Origin: Alcaligenaceae bacterium
GTDB taxonomy: Bacteria; Pseudomonadota; Gammaproteobacteria; Burkholderiales; Burkholderiaceae_B
NCBI GenBank assembly: GCA_029263795.1
Contig: JAJUFI010000006.1
Coordinates: forward strand, 1 to 41,187
Reading direction: 5' to 3'
Length of the DNA: 41,187 bases
Shown: piece by piece, positions 1-13,251 of the stretch
Position numbering within the stretch: position 1 is the stretch's first letter
How the letters are laid out: each line of letters begins with the position of its first letter
Program-made: the position numbers and the translations under genes
Notes under the pieces: generated by a model
Told to the model about the DNA's origin: nothing
Database searches by the model: none
What the model saw: only the letters and a program-made list of their open reading frames with translations

Positions 1-1
1 C

Positions 2-442
2 TTCGACAATGATTGGTTCCTCACCGGAGACATGGTCTCCATCGACGAAGATGGCTATTGCTGGTTCCTGGGGCGCGTGGATGATGTCTTCCGGGCTGGT
101 GGCTACCGGGTCAGCCCGCTGGAAATCGAGGAATGCCTGAAACAGCATCCTGCCGTGAAATGCGCAGCCGTTGTTCCCAAACCGGAAGGCAGCCGGGGGC
201 ATTCCATCAAGGCCTTTGTTGTGCTCGACAGCGGCGTTACCATTCACCAGGACACCCTGGCCGCAACCTTGCAAGCACACGTACGCGAGCGGCTTGCCGC
301 CTGGCAGACTCCAAAAGAAATTGAGGTGGTGGACCGCCTGCCCACCACGGCTGACGGGCAGATCAGGCGCCATGTCCTGCGCGCTCGGGAACAGCAGCGC
401 AGCATGCTGGTTTCGGCACGGGCCAAGGTGCGTGGCTGCTAA
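2..442 (+). CDS. AMP-forming acyl-CoA ligase, C-terminal part (5' cut by window edge)
   Basis: The reading frame is open to the left edge, so only the last 146 residues are present. It opens with the A8-region signature of ANL-superfamily ligases (TGDM, DEDGY, then GRVDDVFRAGGYRVSPLEIEE) and ends with the small mobile C-terminal domain. These enzymes activate a carboxylate as acyl-AMP and transfer it to CoA. The pattern is closest to the acetyl/propionyl or medium-chain and benzoate-type ligases; the substrate cannot be judged without the N-terminal domain. One oddity: the A10 motif, normally GK(I/V)xR with the adenylation lysine, reads DGQIRRHVLR here, with glutamine (CAG) in place of lysine. 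hslO starts 9 bases after the stop. Confidence 0.85.
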   Translation, partial: FDNDWFLTGDMVSIDEDGYCWFLGRVDDVFRAGGYRVSPLEIEECLKQHPAVKCAAVVPKPEGSRGHSIKAFVVLDSGVTIHQDTLAATLQAHVRERLAAWQTPKEIEVVDRLPTTADGQIRRHVLRAREQQRSMLVSARAKVRGC

Positions 443-451
443 AATAGCTGA

Positions 452-1405
452 ATGACGGATACCTTCAAGAAATATCTCATGGGCGACGGTAGCGCCCGCA
501 TCCAGGCCGTACGCCTGGACACTTCCTGGCAAACCGGCCTGGCCCATCAGCACTACCCGCCCTGCATCAGCAGCCTGCTGGGTGAGCTCACGGCCGCTGC
601 AGTTTTGCTGGCCACCAACATCAAGTTCGAAGGTTCGGTTGTACTGCAGTTGCAGGGCGACGGCCCGGTGGCGCTGATCGTGGTGGAATGCACCTCCGAC
701 CTCACATTCCGCGCTACGGTCAATCTGCGCGACCCGGACCTGGTTCCGTCTGACGGCACATTGCAGACCCTGCTGAACACTTACGACCATGGCCGCTTCA
801 CCGTGCTGCTGGACCCAGGCAGGGATTCCAATATGGCACCTTACCAAGGCATTGTCCCCATGGAAGGCGAAACAGTGGCCGAGGTACTGGAAGCCTACAT
901 GCGCAATTCGGAACAGCTCGACACCAAGCTGTGGCTGGCGGCGAATGATCATGTAGCCAGCGGGCTGCTGCTGCAACGCTTGCCAGATGTCGGTGGCATC
1001 AATACCAACGATGGTGAACAGGCGGGTCCCGGCTCTACGGAGGGCCCTGCAGCGGAATCCAAGGCGGAATCCTGGAACCGCATCACGCAGCTGGCCGCCA
1101 CCCTCACGCGGGCTGAACTGCTGGACACCGACACAGACACCATCCTCCGTCGTCTGTTCTGGCAGGAAACACTGCAGGAACTGGAATCTCGGGAGCCTGC
1201 CTGGCATTGCTCGTGCACACGCGCGCGAGTCAGCGCCATGCTGCGCATGCTGGGCCGAGCGGAAATCGAATCCCTGCTTTCAGAACGCGAGAAGGTGACC
1301 GTTTCCTGCAACTTCTGCGGAAAGCCCTACGAGTTTGACGCGGTCGATTGTGCCGGGCTGTTCCTGCAGAACCTGGACGACAGCGGTTCCCAGACCCTGC
1401 ATTGA
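452..1405 (+). CDS. hslO: Hsp33 redox-regulated chaperone
   Basis: This is a cytoplasmic holdase chaperone activated by oxidation. In the reduced form four cysteines bind zinc; oxidative unfolding releases the zinc and exposes the client-binding surface. All four cysteines are visible near the C-terminus, as C253-S-C255 and C286-N-F-C289, followed by the usual YEFD. The N-terminal fold is complete from residue 1. At 317 residues it is longer than the roughly 290 of E. coli. The excess lies in a Gly/Glu/Ser-rich stretch at about residues 181-207, just before the linker helix region. The ATG lies 9 bases after the upstream ligase stop and has only a weak ribosome site, so translation may depend on that gene. 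Confidence 0.96.
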   Translation: MTDTFKKYLMGDGSARIQAVRLDTSWQTGLAHQHYPPCISSLLGELTAAAVLLATNIKFEGSVVLQLQGDGPVALIVVECTSDLTFRATVNLRDPDLVPSDGTLQTLLNTYDHGRFTVLLDPGRDSNMAPYQGIVPMEGETVAEVLEAYMRNSEQLDTKLWLAANDHVASGLLLQRLPDVGGINTNDGEQAGPGSTEGPAAESKAESWNRITQLAATLTRAELLDTDTDTILRRLFWQETLQELESREPAWHCSCTRARVSAMLRMLGRAEIESLLSEREKVTVSCNFCGKPYEFDAVDCAGLFLQNLDDSGSQTLH

Positions 1406-1418
1406 TATCTCGAAGCTG

Positions 1419-1448
1419 ATCAGTGCGGTGTTCGGCCACTGCACTGAT
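1419..1448 (+). terminator. Hairpin after hslO
   Basis: Perfect 8-base arms ATCAGTGC and GCACTGAT, 14 bases apart, begin 14 bases after the hslO stop. There is no T-run after the 3' arm, so this may be a transcript-end or processing hairpin rather than an intrinsic terminator. The rest of the gap up to 1576 shows no clear promoter. Confidence 0.35.
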
Positions 1449-1576
1449 ACCCGGAACCTGGTCCCGGGGGTGCTGGCAGGTTGCACCGGCACACCGAAAT
1501 GCAGCAGCCGCTGCCGGCACTCACACGCAGTTTCCACAATCGACAGGCCCTTCATCAGACAGCACACTGCTGCCTC

Positions 1577-2731
1577 ATGAAGCGTAACGACTCCGAGCGT
1601 GGCCAGGGTTCGGTTGAGTTCCTGCTGGCCGTACCCATTGTTCTGCTGCTCGGTCTGGGCAGCCTGGAGGCCATCCACTGGTTCTTCGCGCGGCAGGCGG
1701 TCAGCAATGCCCTGATGCAGGCCGGTCGCGCCGCCATCACCCAGCATGCCCGGCCCGACATCCTGGACGCCGCGTTCATTGAAGCAATGTTGCCAGTCTT
1801 CGTGGCTCCCAGCCCCGCAGAGACCCGAGCCCGGCTGGAGCGCGCCATGGCGCGCCGTGAACAGGCCACGGGGCTGCCGGCCTGGCGTATGGAGATACTT
1901 TCACCTTCAGTGGCCTCATTCCAGGATTTCTCCTCCAGTCACCCAGACTTGCCCGCGCTGGGCCACAGCGTCATCGACAACGACTATCTAGCACTCCAAC
2001 ACCGTGATCGCATAGCCTCGGGCTGGGCCCAGGGACGTGGCCCCAAGTCGGGCCAGAATATTGTGGAAGCCAATACGCTGGTGCTGCACCTCACCTGGCT
2101 GCACGAGCCCCTGCTGCCAGGGTTGCGGCAACTCGTGAAAATTCTGGCACCGTCAGGCTCCAGCTACGGATCCCGGGCAATGGCGGTTGCGGGCTATCTG
2201 CCCATCAGACGGCAGGTCTCCCTGCTGATGCAATCCCACCCGATAGCCGGGAACCTGCCGTCTCACGGCAGGGTTGTCCGGCAAGGCCAGGCCGCCCCGG
2301 CCGGCACCGAAGGCTCCGGCCCACCTGTCGGCACGGGTGCTGGTCCCGGAACCGGTCCAGGAACGGCCCGCTCCTGCACCGGCCTGTGGTGCCTGGATGT
2401 TCTGTCTGTCGGCCGTACAACTGGTGGAGCACCTGGGGGCAAGCCACTAACAGGAGCCCCGTCCGCTTCAGAAGACAGCGATGCGCCACCCGGCCTCAAG
2501 CCCGCTGGGCCAGACTCCGCCGGGGAACCTGGAACAGTCCCACCAGGTCTACCGGGGCACGATACCCTACCTGAGACGCCACATTGGCCGCCGGATGCAG
2601 GCTCGCCACCAACCGGCCAAGAAAGCGGGGGCTGGCCTGGCGTGGACGACGCGGCCGGCAATGGGTTCGATGACGCGGAAAATGAAGCCCCACCGCTTTG
2701 GGACGACATGTGCCCAGGGTGTTGCGATTGA
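1577..2731 (+). CDS. TadE-like pseudopilin-type protein with long Pro/Gly-rich tail
   Basis: A 384-residue protein. The N-terminus (ERGQGSVEFLLAVPIVLLLG, residues 7-26) matches the TadE/TadG pattern: a GxxxVEF motif followed by one hydrophobic helix, as in minor pseudopilins of Flp pili or Tad secretion. Residues of about 30-230 look globular and were not recognised. From about residue 240 the chain becomes low-complexity, rich in Pro, Gly, Ser, Thr and acidic residues, and it ends in MCPGCCD. The start at 1577 is chosen because TadE proteins begin within a few residues of the GxxxVEF motif; in-frame starts at 1481 (TTG) and 1499 (ATG) would add a tail with no hydrophobic character. No tadA, tadB, tadC, rcpA or flp gene is near. 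It ends 19 bases before the convergent ftsB stop. Confidence 0.7.
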   Translation: MKRNDSERGQGSVEFLLAVPIVLLLGLGSLEAIHWFFARQAVSNALMQAGRAAITQHARPDILDAAFIEAMLPVFVAPSPAETRARLERAMARREQATGLPAWRMEILSPSVASFQDFSSSHPDLPALGHSVIDNDYLALQHRDRIASGWAQGRGPKSGQNIVEANTLVLHLTWLHEPLLPGLRQLVKILAPSGSSYGSRAMAVAGYLPIRRQVSLLMQSHPIAGNLPSHGRVVRQGQAAPAGTEGSGPPVGTGAGPGTGPGTARSCTGLWCLDVLSVGRTTGGAPGGKPLTGAPSASEDSDAPPGLKPAGPDSAGEPGTVPPGLPGHDTLPETPHWPPDAGSPPTGQESGGWPGVDDAAGNGFDDAENEAPPLWDDMCPGCCD

Positions 2732-2750
2732 AGGGTGTTGTATGAAGGTG

Positions 2751-3026
2751 CTATTCGCGAGGTGGAAGATGAACAAATATCTCATCTTCCTGAATCAGCC
2801 CCATTTCTGTACGGGCCCGTTCCTCAATGGCGTCAGTACCCGCAGTAAGGTCCTGGACTTCAGCCGCAAGCGCATTGTTACGCGCAGTGAGCGCTTCGTT
2901 GATTTCTTCCTGCGCCTCGATTTTCGCCTGCAGCTCACGCACCCGCTGCCACCCGCCTTTGCCCCACCATAGCGGGTATTGCGTGATGGCGGTCAGCAGC
3001 AGAAGAACAATCAGCAGCAGGCGCAT
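2751..3026 (-). CDS. ftsB: Cell division protein FtsB
   Basis: A 91-residue bitopic divisome protein that pairs with FtsL and joins FtsQ. It has a very short cytoplasmic N-terminus (MRLLLIVLLLLTAITQYPLW: one membrane helix), then a coiled coil at about residues 23-65 with an Asn/Glu-rich heptad pattern, and a DAIEERARTEMGLI segment typical of the FtsB C-terminus. The ATG at 3026 is chosen over a frame extension to 3071 because FtsB begins directly at its membrane helix. It lies 41 bases downstream of eno, a common eno-ftsB pairing in proteobacteria, and is probably co-transcribed with it. Confidence 0.93.
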   Translation of the reverse strand: MRLLLIVLLLLTAITQYPLWWGKGGWQRVRELQAKIEAQEEINEALTARNNALAAEVQDLTAGTDAIEERARTEMGLIQEDEIFVHLPPRE

Positions 3027-3067
3027 GGAATAGTGGCAATGCCCGGCCACAGGGCCGGGCGCGTTGA

Positions 3068-4633
<1,566 letters not shown>

Positions 4634-5101
4634 CTATGGTGCCGCAGACCGGCGGCGCGGAGCCGGTCGTGGAGTGGCCGGCCGATTGGAAACGTGCTGC
4701 TCAAGCTTGATCAAAGTCTGCATAATGACCTCGATATCCGGCAGGGGCAGATCTCCCAACGCCCATTCCAGATACTCATTGCGCAAGGTCATGGTTGAAT
4801 CCACCGCCTGCCTGCCTGCTGCGGTGAGCGCCACATTGGTCAGGCGTGCATCGTGTACATCATTCCGCCGGGTGACCAGGCCTATACGCTCCAGCGCCTT
4901 CAGCTGCCGCGTCAGCGCGGCCGGATCGATCATCAGCTCCTGCACCAGGCGCTTCTGCGATACTTCTGCTTCCCGGCTGAGCCGCACGAGGATGCGCCAG
5001 CGCGCCATGGACTGGCCAGTGTGTGCCTCGAAGCCCGCGACGAAAGCACGGTAGCTGCGGCCTAGTTGTTGAATGAACTGCAGATGCTGGGAATCGATCA
5101 T
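4634..5101 (-). CDS. MarR-family transcriptional regulator
   Basis: A 155-residue winged-helix repressor-type protein. The DNA-binding part runs from about residue 30 to 100: helix-turn-helix region LSREAEVSQKRLVQELMIDP, recognition stretch ALTRQLKALERIGLVTRR, and the wing tip NDVHDARLTNVALTAAG with the D-R pair typical of MarR proteins. The C-terminus is a Pro/Arg-rich tail. Its ATG overlaps the stop of the MFS gene by four bases (ATGA), so the two are translated in coupled fashion. MarR proteins in this arrangement usually repress their own operon and are released by the pump's substrate or a related phenolic compound. A dyad upstream of the MFS gene is the likely target. Confidence 0.9.
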   Translation of the reverse strand: MIDSQHLQFIQQLGRSYRAFVAGFEAHTGQSMARWRILVRLSREAEVSQKRLVQELMIDPAALTRQLKALERIGLVTRRNDVHDARLTNVALTAAGRQAVDSTMTLRNEYLEWALGDLPLPDIEVIMQTLIKLEQHVSNRPATPRPAPRRRSAAP

Positions 5102-6738
5102 TGAGGATTTTTTTCTCCGTTATTCGCGGCTGATGCAGTGTCGTGCTCGCCCGGCCCGCCTGCACTGCGATTGTTACCGAATTGGAATCTCGGCAAACGA
5201 AGCAGGAAGACCAGACTCAGGACGGCCATCAGTACAGCCAACACGAAGCCTGAGTGTATGCCCCAGACCAGGGATTCGCGAGCATGCAGAATGAAGGTTT
5301 CCCCATGGAGTGCCTGCCGCTGCAACATCGCCACGAACTCACTCTGTATTTTTGCGTTGACCAGCACCTGAGGGTCTTCCAGGCGTGTCAGCCAGTTGCC
5401 CTTGCCGAATCCACTGATATTGAGCTGGCGTACGCCCTCGACGTAGAAATGGGTGACCACCGAACCGATCACTGCCGTGCCCAGCGCTCCGCCTATCATG
5501 CGGGTGGACTGCATGACGGCGGTGACAATGCCCAGTCGCGAACGGCTGACTATTTCCTGGCTGAAGATGGTCAGGTTGGGCATCACAAAGCCCAAGCCGA
5601 CCCCGCAACCGGCCAGGTTCGCCACCAACCAGCCCCGATGCGTGTCTGCATCCACCAGCAGAAAGCCGGTTCCGCACACTGCAAGTAGGGCGAAACCAGC
5701 ATAGAGGATGTATTCCGGACGACCTATGCGCGTCACCACCCGAGCGCTGAAAATGCTGCCCACCGTAATGCAGACGACCAGCGGTGTGATTATCACCCCG
5801 ACTTCGCGGGAGCTCAGACCAAAGCCCCCCTGCAGGAGAAGGGGGACATAGATGAGCAACCCGAACATGACGAAGCCCAGGAATGTCGACAGCAGGCACA
5901 TGATGGCGATGCTGCGGTCCTTGAACATGTCCAGAGGAATCAGCGCCGCGCTACAGCGACCTTCCCACCAGATGAAAGTCGCAAAGCAAGCCAGGGTGAA
6001 GAGCCCCAGAAGAACCATGTTCATGCCCGCGCCCTGGGACGGCAGCCATTGCACCAGAAACTGCAGCCCCACCAGGGCGCAGGTAATGAGTATCGCGCCC
6101 TGCCAGTCCAGACGTATGCCGCTGACCTGCATGTGACGTACGTGGGGTAGATAGCGCCAGACGAAAAACAGCCCGGCCAGACCCACGGGCACATTCATGA
6201 AGAAGACTGCGCGCCAGCCCAGGTAGTAAGTGAGGAAGCCGCCCAGGGTTGGGCCGACTGCATTGGCAATTCCGAAGCAACTGCTCAGTATGACCTGCCA
6301 GCGCAGCCGGACGCGCGGGTCGGGGAAAAGGTCAGGCACAACAGCGAAAGTCGTGCTGAGCATCATGCCGCCGGCTACCCCTTGCAGCGCGCGGCCAAGA
6401 ACCAGGTGCACCATGGACTGCGCTAGCCCGCACAGTACGGAAGCAAATAGGAAAAGAATGATGGAGGCGACCACGAAGGGCTTGCGCCCGTAAAAATCCC
6501 CCAGCCGGCCGAAAATGGGTATGGTGGCGATGGTGGTCAGCAGATAGGCGGTGGTGACCCATGCATAAAACTGGAAACCGCGTAGCTCGGCCACCACCGT
6601 AGGCAACGCGGTACTCACGACGGTCTGGTCGATGGCCACCATCATGGTGACAAACCCCAGGCCCAGCATCGCAAAAAGAGATTCCCTGAAGGAAAGGAGC
6701 ATGCCCGAGCCGGGCCCGCGTGCTGAAGGTGAATTCAT
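5098..6738 (-). CDS. MFS drug efflux transporter, DHA2 (EmrB/QacA) type
   Basis: A proton-driven exporter of the 14-helix family. The sequence shows motif D1 (AIDQTVVSTALPTVVAEL), motif A after helix 2 (GRLGDFYGRKP), and motif C in helix 5 (GIANAVGPTLGGFL), which marks antiporters. The protein is about 546 residues. The ATG at 6738 is preferred; an in-frame GTG two codons earlier (6744) is possible, and neither has a strong ribosome site. No membrane-fusion (EmrA) or outer-membrane partner is adjacent, so it may work as a single-component pump. It is the first gene of a two-gene unit with the downstream MarR regulator. Confidence 0.93.
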   Translation of the reverse strand: MNSPSARGPGSGMLLSFRESLFAMLGLGFVTMMVAIDQTVVSTALPTVVAELRGFQFYAWVTTAYLLTTIATIPIFGRLGDFYGRKPFVVASIILFLFASVLCGLAQSMVHLVLGRALQGVAGGMMLSTTFAVVPDLFPDPRVRLRWQVILSSCFGIANAVGPTLGGFLTYYLGWRAVFFMNVPVGLAGLFFVWRYLPHVRHMQVSGIRLDWQGAILITCALVGLQFLVQWLPSQGAGMNMVLLGLFTLACFATFIWWEGRCSAALIPLDMFKDRSIAIMCLLSTFLGFVMFGLLIYVPLLLQGGFGLSSREVGVIITPLVVCITVGSIFSARVVTRIGRPEYILYAGFALLAVCGTGFLLVDADTHRGWLVANLAGCGVGLGFVMPNLTIFSQEIVSRSRLGIVTAVMQSTRMIGGALGTAVIGSVVTHFYVEGVRQLNISGFGKGNWLTRLEDPQVLVNAKIQSEFVAMLQRQALHGETFILHARESLVWGIHSGFVLAVLMAVLSLVFLLRLPRFQFGNNRSAGGPGEHDTASAANNGEKNPQ

Positions 6739-6750
6739 TTTCACAAAACA

Positions 6751-6764
6751 GTTGACCTATCAAC
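6751..6764 (-). promoter_or_regulatory. Candidate MarR operator dyad
   Basis: GTTGA-N4-TCAAC, a 5-4-5 inverted repeat, sits 12 bases upstream of the MFS start codon and between the kdsA terminator and the MFS-marR unit. Its size and position are typical of MarR-family operators, where binding blocks the promoter or the ribosome site region. Assignment to the linked regulator is inference. Confidence 0.55.
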
Positions 6765-6775
6765 AATTCTAGCGC

Positions 6776-6797
6776 AAAAAAGCCCGGATATCCGGGC
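6776..6797 (-). terminator. Intrinsic terminator after kdsA
   Basis: GCCCGGATATCCGGGC at 6782-6797 is a perfect 16-base palindrome. On the minus strand it is followed by six T residues, a textbook factor-independent terminator. It lies 54 bases past the kdsA stop and closes the upstream scoA/pyrG/kdsA transcript before the MFS-marR unit. Confidence 0.9.
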
Positions 6798-6850
6798 GAA
6801 AAATCAGGTCTGAGCTGATGGTAGGACTCGGCGCCGGCCCATGCCCCCAA

Positions 6851-7708
6851 TTAGCTGCGGAATTCAGTGCGGAGTACGCCGTCGGCCTTGACCACGCGGT
6901 CGAGCGCCTGCAGAGATTGCAGCAGCGAGCGCATTTGAGACAGAGGCACTGCATTGGGGCCATCCGACAAAGCCTGGTCAGGGTTGGGATGGGTTTCCAT
7001 GAAAAGGCCCGCCACACCCACGGCCACGGCTGCACGTGCCAGCACGGGAACGAATTCGCGCTGACCTCCGGAAGAGGTACCCTGCCCGCCCGGCAGCTGC
7101 ACCGAATGGGTGGCGTCAAACACTACCGGACACTGGGTTTCACGCATTATGGCCAGCGAACGCATGTCGGACACCAGGTTGTTGTAGCCAAAGGATACGC
7201 CGCGTTCACACACCATGATGTTGTGGCCATCGCCACCTGCATCAAGGGCGGCCTGACGCGCCTTGGCCACGACCTGGGCCATATCATGCGGTGCCAGAAA
7301 CTGGCCCTTCTTGATGTTGACAGGCTTCAGGGTGGCGGCACAGGCGTGGATGAAATCCGTCTGCCGGCACAGGAATGCCGGGGTCTGGAGGACATCCACC
7401 ACCGCTGCGACATCGGCCACCTGTTCGGTGGTGTGAACATCCGTGAGCACGGGTACACCCAGCTCCGCACGGACATCAGCCAGAATCTGCAGGCCTTCCT
7501 CCTGACCCGGGCCGCGATAGGAGCGGCCCGAACTGCGGTTGGCCTTGTCGAAGGAACTCTTGTAGATGAAATGTATGCCGAGCTCGGACGTAAGTTCTTT
7601 CAACGCGCCGGCCGTGTCGAACGCCATCTGGCGCGATTCGATCACGCAAGGGCCCGCGATCAGAAAGAAAGGATGATCCAGCCCGACTTCCACGCCACAG
7701 AGTTTCAT
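6851..7708 (-). CDS. kdsA: 3-deoxy-D-manno-octulosonate 8-phosphate synthase, metal-dependent class
   Basis: Condenses phosphoenolpyruvate with arabinose 5-phosphate to give Kdo-8-phosphate, the first committed step toward the Kdo of lipid A core. 285 residues, complete. Family segments include [42 protein letters not shown] and [12 protein letters not shown]. The metal-site residues C21, H201, E238 and D249 have the same spacing as C11, H185, E222 and D233 of the Aquifex enzyme. This marks the metal-requiring class; the E. coli enzyme has Asn at the cysteine position. The gene starts 12 bases after the pyrG stop, so they are co-transcribed. Confidence 0.97.
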   Translation of the reverse strand: MKLCGVEVGLDHPFFLIAGPCVIESRQMAFDTAGALKELTSELGIHFIYKSSFDKANRSSGRSYRGPGQEEGLQILADVRAELGVPVLTDVHTTEQVADVAAVVDVLQTPAFLCRQTDFIHACAATLKPVNIKKGQFLAPHDMAQVVAKARQAALDAGGDGHNIMVCERGVSFGYNNLVSDMRSLAIMRETQCPVVFDATHSVQLPGGQGTSSGGQREFVPVLARAAVAVGVAGLFMETHPNPDQALSDGPNAVPLSQMRSLLQSLQALDRVVKADGVLRTEFRS

Positions 7709-7720
7709 TGACGATTCCTT

Positions 7721-11235
<3,515 letters not shown>

Positions 11236-11238
11236 GAC

Positions 11239-11895
11239 TCAGGCAGCCACCGCAGAGACGTCCAGCTTGCCGCCAGTCTTGGTAACGACTTCATCCACTG
11301 TAACGCCGTCAGCCAGCTCGACCAGCTTGAAGCCATCATCGGTGATGTCCAGTACGCACAAGTCGGTGATGATGCGGTTCACCACACCGACGCCGGTGAG
11401 CGGCAGGGTGCATTCTGGCAGCAGCTTGAGGTCTTCGGTACCGTCCTTCTTGCGCGCGACGTGCTCCATCAGAACTACCACGCGGCCTACGCCGGCCACG
11501 AGGTCCATGGCGCCGCCCATGCCCTTGACCATCTTGCCGGGAATCATCCAGTTGGCAAGGTCACCCTTTTCCGACACCTGCATGGCGCCCAGGATGGCGA
11601 GGTTGATTTTGCCGCCACGGATCATCGCAAACGAATCAGCCGAGGAGAAAATCGAAGAGCCGGGCAAGGTGGTGACGGTCTGCTTGCCGGCATTGATGAG
11701 ATCCGGGTCGACTTCGTCTTCCGTGGGGAAAGGACCGATGCCCAGCAGGCCGTTTTCGGACTGCAGCCATACCTCAATGCCGGCGGGCACATGGTTGGCC
11801 ACCAGGGTGGGCAGGCCAATGCCCAGGTTGACGTAAAAACCGTCCTGAAGTTCCTGCGCAGCGCGCGCAGCCATTTGATCACGTGTCCAGGCCAT
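11239..11895 (-). CDS. scoB: 3-oxoacid CoA-transferase subunit B
   Basis: Beta subunit of succinyl-CoA:3-ketoacid CoA-transferase, which moves CoA from succinyl-CoA to acetoacetate so that ketone bodies and related acids can be oxidised. 218 residues, normal. The catalytic glutamate lies in the [13 protein letters not shown] motif, where the CoA thioester intermediate forms. Other family blocks are [13 protein letters not shown] near the N-terminus and [18 protein letters not shown] with [11 protein letters not shown] in the middle. It follows scoA after 13 bases. Confidence 0.96.
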   Translation of the reverse strand: MAWTRDQMAARAAQELQDGFYVNLGIGLPTLVANHVPAGIEVWLQSENGLLGIGPFPTEDEVDPDLINAGKQTVTTLPGSSIFSSADSFAMIRGGKINLAILGAMQVSEKGDLANWMIPGKMVKGMGGAMDLVAGVGRVVVLMEHVARKKDGTEDLKLLPECTLPLTGVGVVNRIITDLCVLDITDDGFKLVELADGVTVDEVVTKTGGKLDVSAVAA

Positions 11896-11908
11896 GTCTC
11901 AATGCTCC

Positions 11909-12607
11909 TTATTGGTTACGGATGGTGCGCTGCTCGATGCGCTTCTCGGGGTGTGCGTTCAGCACGATGCGGTGCACATAAATGCCGGGCAGGTGGATTT
12001 CATCCGGATCCAGCGCACCGGTCTCGACGATTTCTTCAACTTCCACCACGGTGACCTTGCCTGCCATGGCGACATTGGGGTTGAAGTTGCGCGCGGTGCG
12101 GCGGAACAGCAGGTTGCCGGCACGGTCGGCCTTCCAGGCCTTCACCAGCGATACATCGGGCACCAGGGCCCGTTCCATGACGTAGGTCTGGCCGTCGAAT
12201 TCACGCAGCTCCTTGCCTTCGGCCACTACCGTACCCACGCCGGTCTTGGTGAAGAAAGCGGGAATACCTGCCCCGCCGGCGCGGAGTTTCTCAGCCAGGG
12301 TGCCCTGCGGCGTGAACTCAAGCTCGAGTTCACCAGCCAGAAACTGGCGTTCGAATTCTTTGTTCTCGCCCACGTAGGAGGCGATCATCTTGCTGATCTG
12401 ACGGGTTTCCAGCAACTGGCCCAAACCAAAACCATCAACTCCCGCGTTGTTGCTGATGCAGGTCAGGTTCTTCACGCCCGTATCGCGCAGTGCGGCAATG
12501 AGCGCTTCCGGAATGCCGCAAAGGCCGAAGCCCCCCACGGCGATCATCTGGCCGTCGGCCACGATGCCTTTCAAAGCTTCTTCGGCACTAGCAAAAACTT
12601 TATCCAT
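11909..12607 (-). CDS. scoA: 3-oxoacid CoA-transferase subunit A
   Basis: Alpha subunit partner of ScoB; the two form the active CoA-transferase. 232 residues. Visible are the CoA-binding loop [13 protein letters not shown] near residue 25, the [11 protein letters not shown] segment, and [15 protein letters not shown] followed by the [14 protein letters not shown] block. The order scoA then scoB, with the aminopeptidase P gene 3 bases further on, indicates a single transcript that may run on through pyrG and kdsA to the terminator at 6776-6797. The start lies 87 bases from the stop of the thioesterase gene. Confidence 0.96.
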   Translation of the reverse strand: MDKVFASAEEALKGIVADGQMIAVGGFGLCGIPEALIAALRDTGVKNLTCISNNAGVDGFGLGQLLETRQISKMIASYVGENKEFERQFLAGELELEFTPQGTLAEKLRAGGAGIPAFFTKTGVGTVVAEGKELREFDGQTYVMERALVPDVSLVKAWKADRAGNLLFRRTARNFNPNVAMAGKVTVVEVEEIVETGALDPDEIHLPGIYVHRIVLNAHPEKRIEQRTIRNQ

Positions 12608-12694
12608 TACACCCTTCCTTGTGCAAAACAGAGAAATGTAGATGAAACCTTGAACGCCGCCTACCGGGCAAGCCCCGATGATGCGAAATGCGTC

Positions 12695-13150
12695 TTATCG
12701 CGCCAGGAGGAACACCCGGGCCATGCCCTCGAGTTCTGCCTCTGTCCAAGGTAAAGATCGACCTGTGGCTGGGTCAATGCCCACCACTATGGACGTACCC
12801 TTTGCGCTCGGGCCATCTTCACCCTGAACGCTGATTTCGATCATGCACTCGAGGCTGGAACGGCCCACACGTATCAACCGGGTGTCAACCAGTACGGTGG
12901 CAGGCCAGACGATGGGACGCAGAAAATCGCAGGTCACGTTTGCCAGCACGATATCACGCCCGGCATGTGCTCCGGTGAGCCCGCAGGCAGTCGCATAATG
13001 CATGCGGGCCTCTTCCATGTAGCGGAAATACACCGTATTGTTGACATGATTCAAGGCGTCCATGTCTCCCCAGCGTACCGGCATTTCCAAACGCAGGGCC
13101 CGGGTGGCTCCCGACTGCACCTTTTCGTTGATCTGCGTTCTAAGATCCAC
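12695..13150 (-). CDS. Acyl-CoA thioesterase, 4HBT/YbgC-like hotdog fold
   Basis: A 151-residue single hotdog-domain protein. The segment MPVRWGDMDALNHVNNTVYF carries the aspartate of the 4-hydroxybenzoyl-CoA thioesterase/YbgC active site (D in W-D-M-D-A-x-x-H-x-N) and the following YFRYMEEAR helix. It would hydrolyse acyl-CoA or aryl-CoA; the chain length is not readable from the sequence. It is divergent from the ETF-QO gene and lies upstream of scoAB, which fits a role in acyl-CoA metabolism. That link is inference. Confidence 0.88.
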   Translation of the reverse strand: MDLRTQINEKVQSGATRALRLEMPVRWGDMDALNHVNNTVYFRYMEEARMHYATACGLTGAHAGRDIVLANVTCDFLRPIVWPATVLVDTRLIRVGRSSLECMIEISVQGEDGPSAKGTSIVVGIDPATGRSLPWTEAELEGMARVFLLAR

Positions 13151-13222
13151 CTTATCCTCTCCGTGATTTTTCTAGTGAGCAGAGTATACCGGCGATGCTC
13201 TCTTTCGTGGCAGTGCAACAAA

Positions 13223-13251
13223 ACCTGTCGGCTGCAATACAATGGACAGGT
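13223..13251. promoter_or_regulatory. Inverted repeat in divergent thioesterase/ETF-QO promoter region
   Basis: ACCTGTC (13223-13229) and GACAGGT (13245-13251) are perfect 7-base arms with a 15-base spacer, so their centres are about two helical turns apart. They sit in the 183-base divergent region. A dimeric regulator site serving one or both genes is plausible; no regulator gene is next to it. Confidence 0.4.

Noticed and set aside
2765-2789. 8-base inverted repeat in the 3' end of ftsB as a terminator for the TadE-like gene
   Set aside because: No T-run follows on either strand and the bases are ordinary ftsB codons (EDEIF region).
6818-7711. 297-codon open frame antisense to kdsA
   Set aside because: Shadow of kdsA, whose active-site residues are all present on the minus strand.
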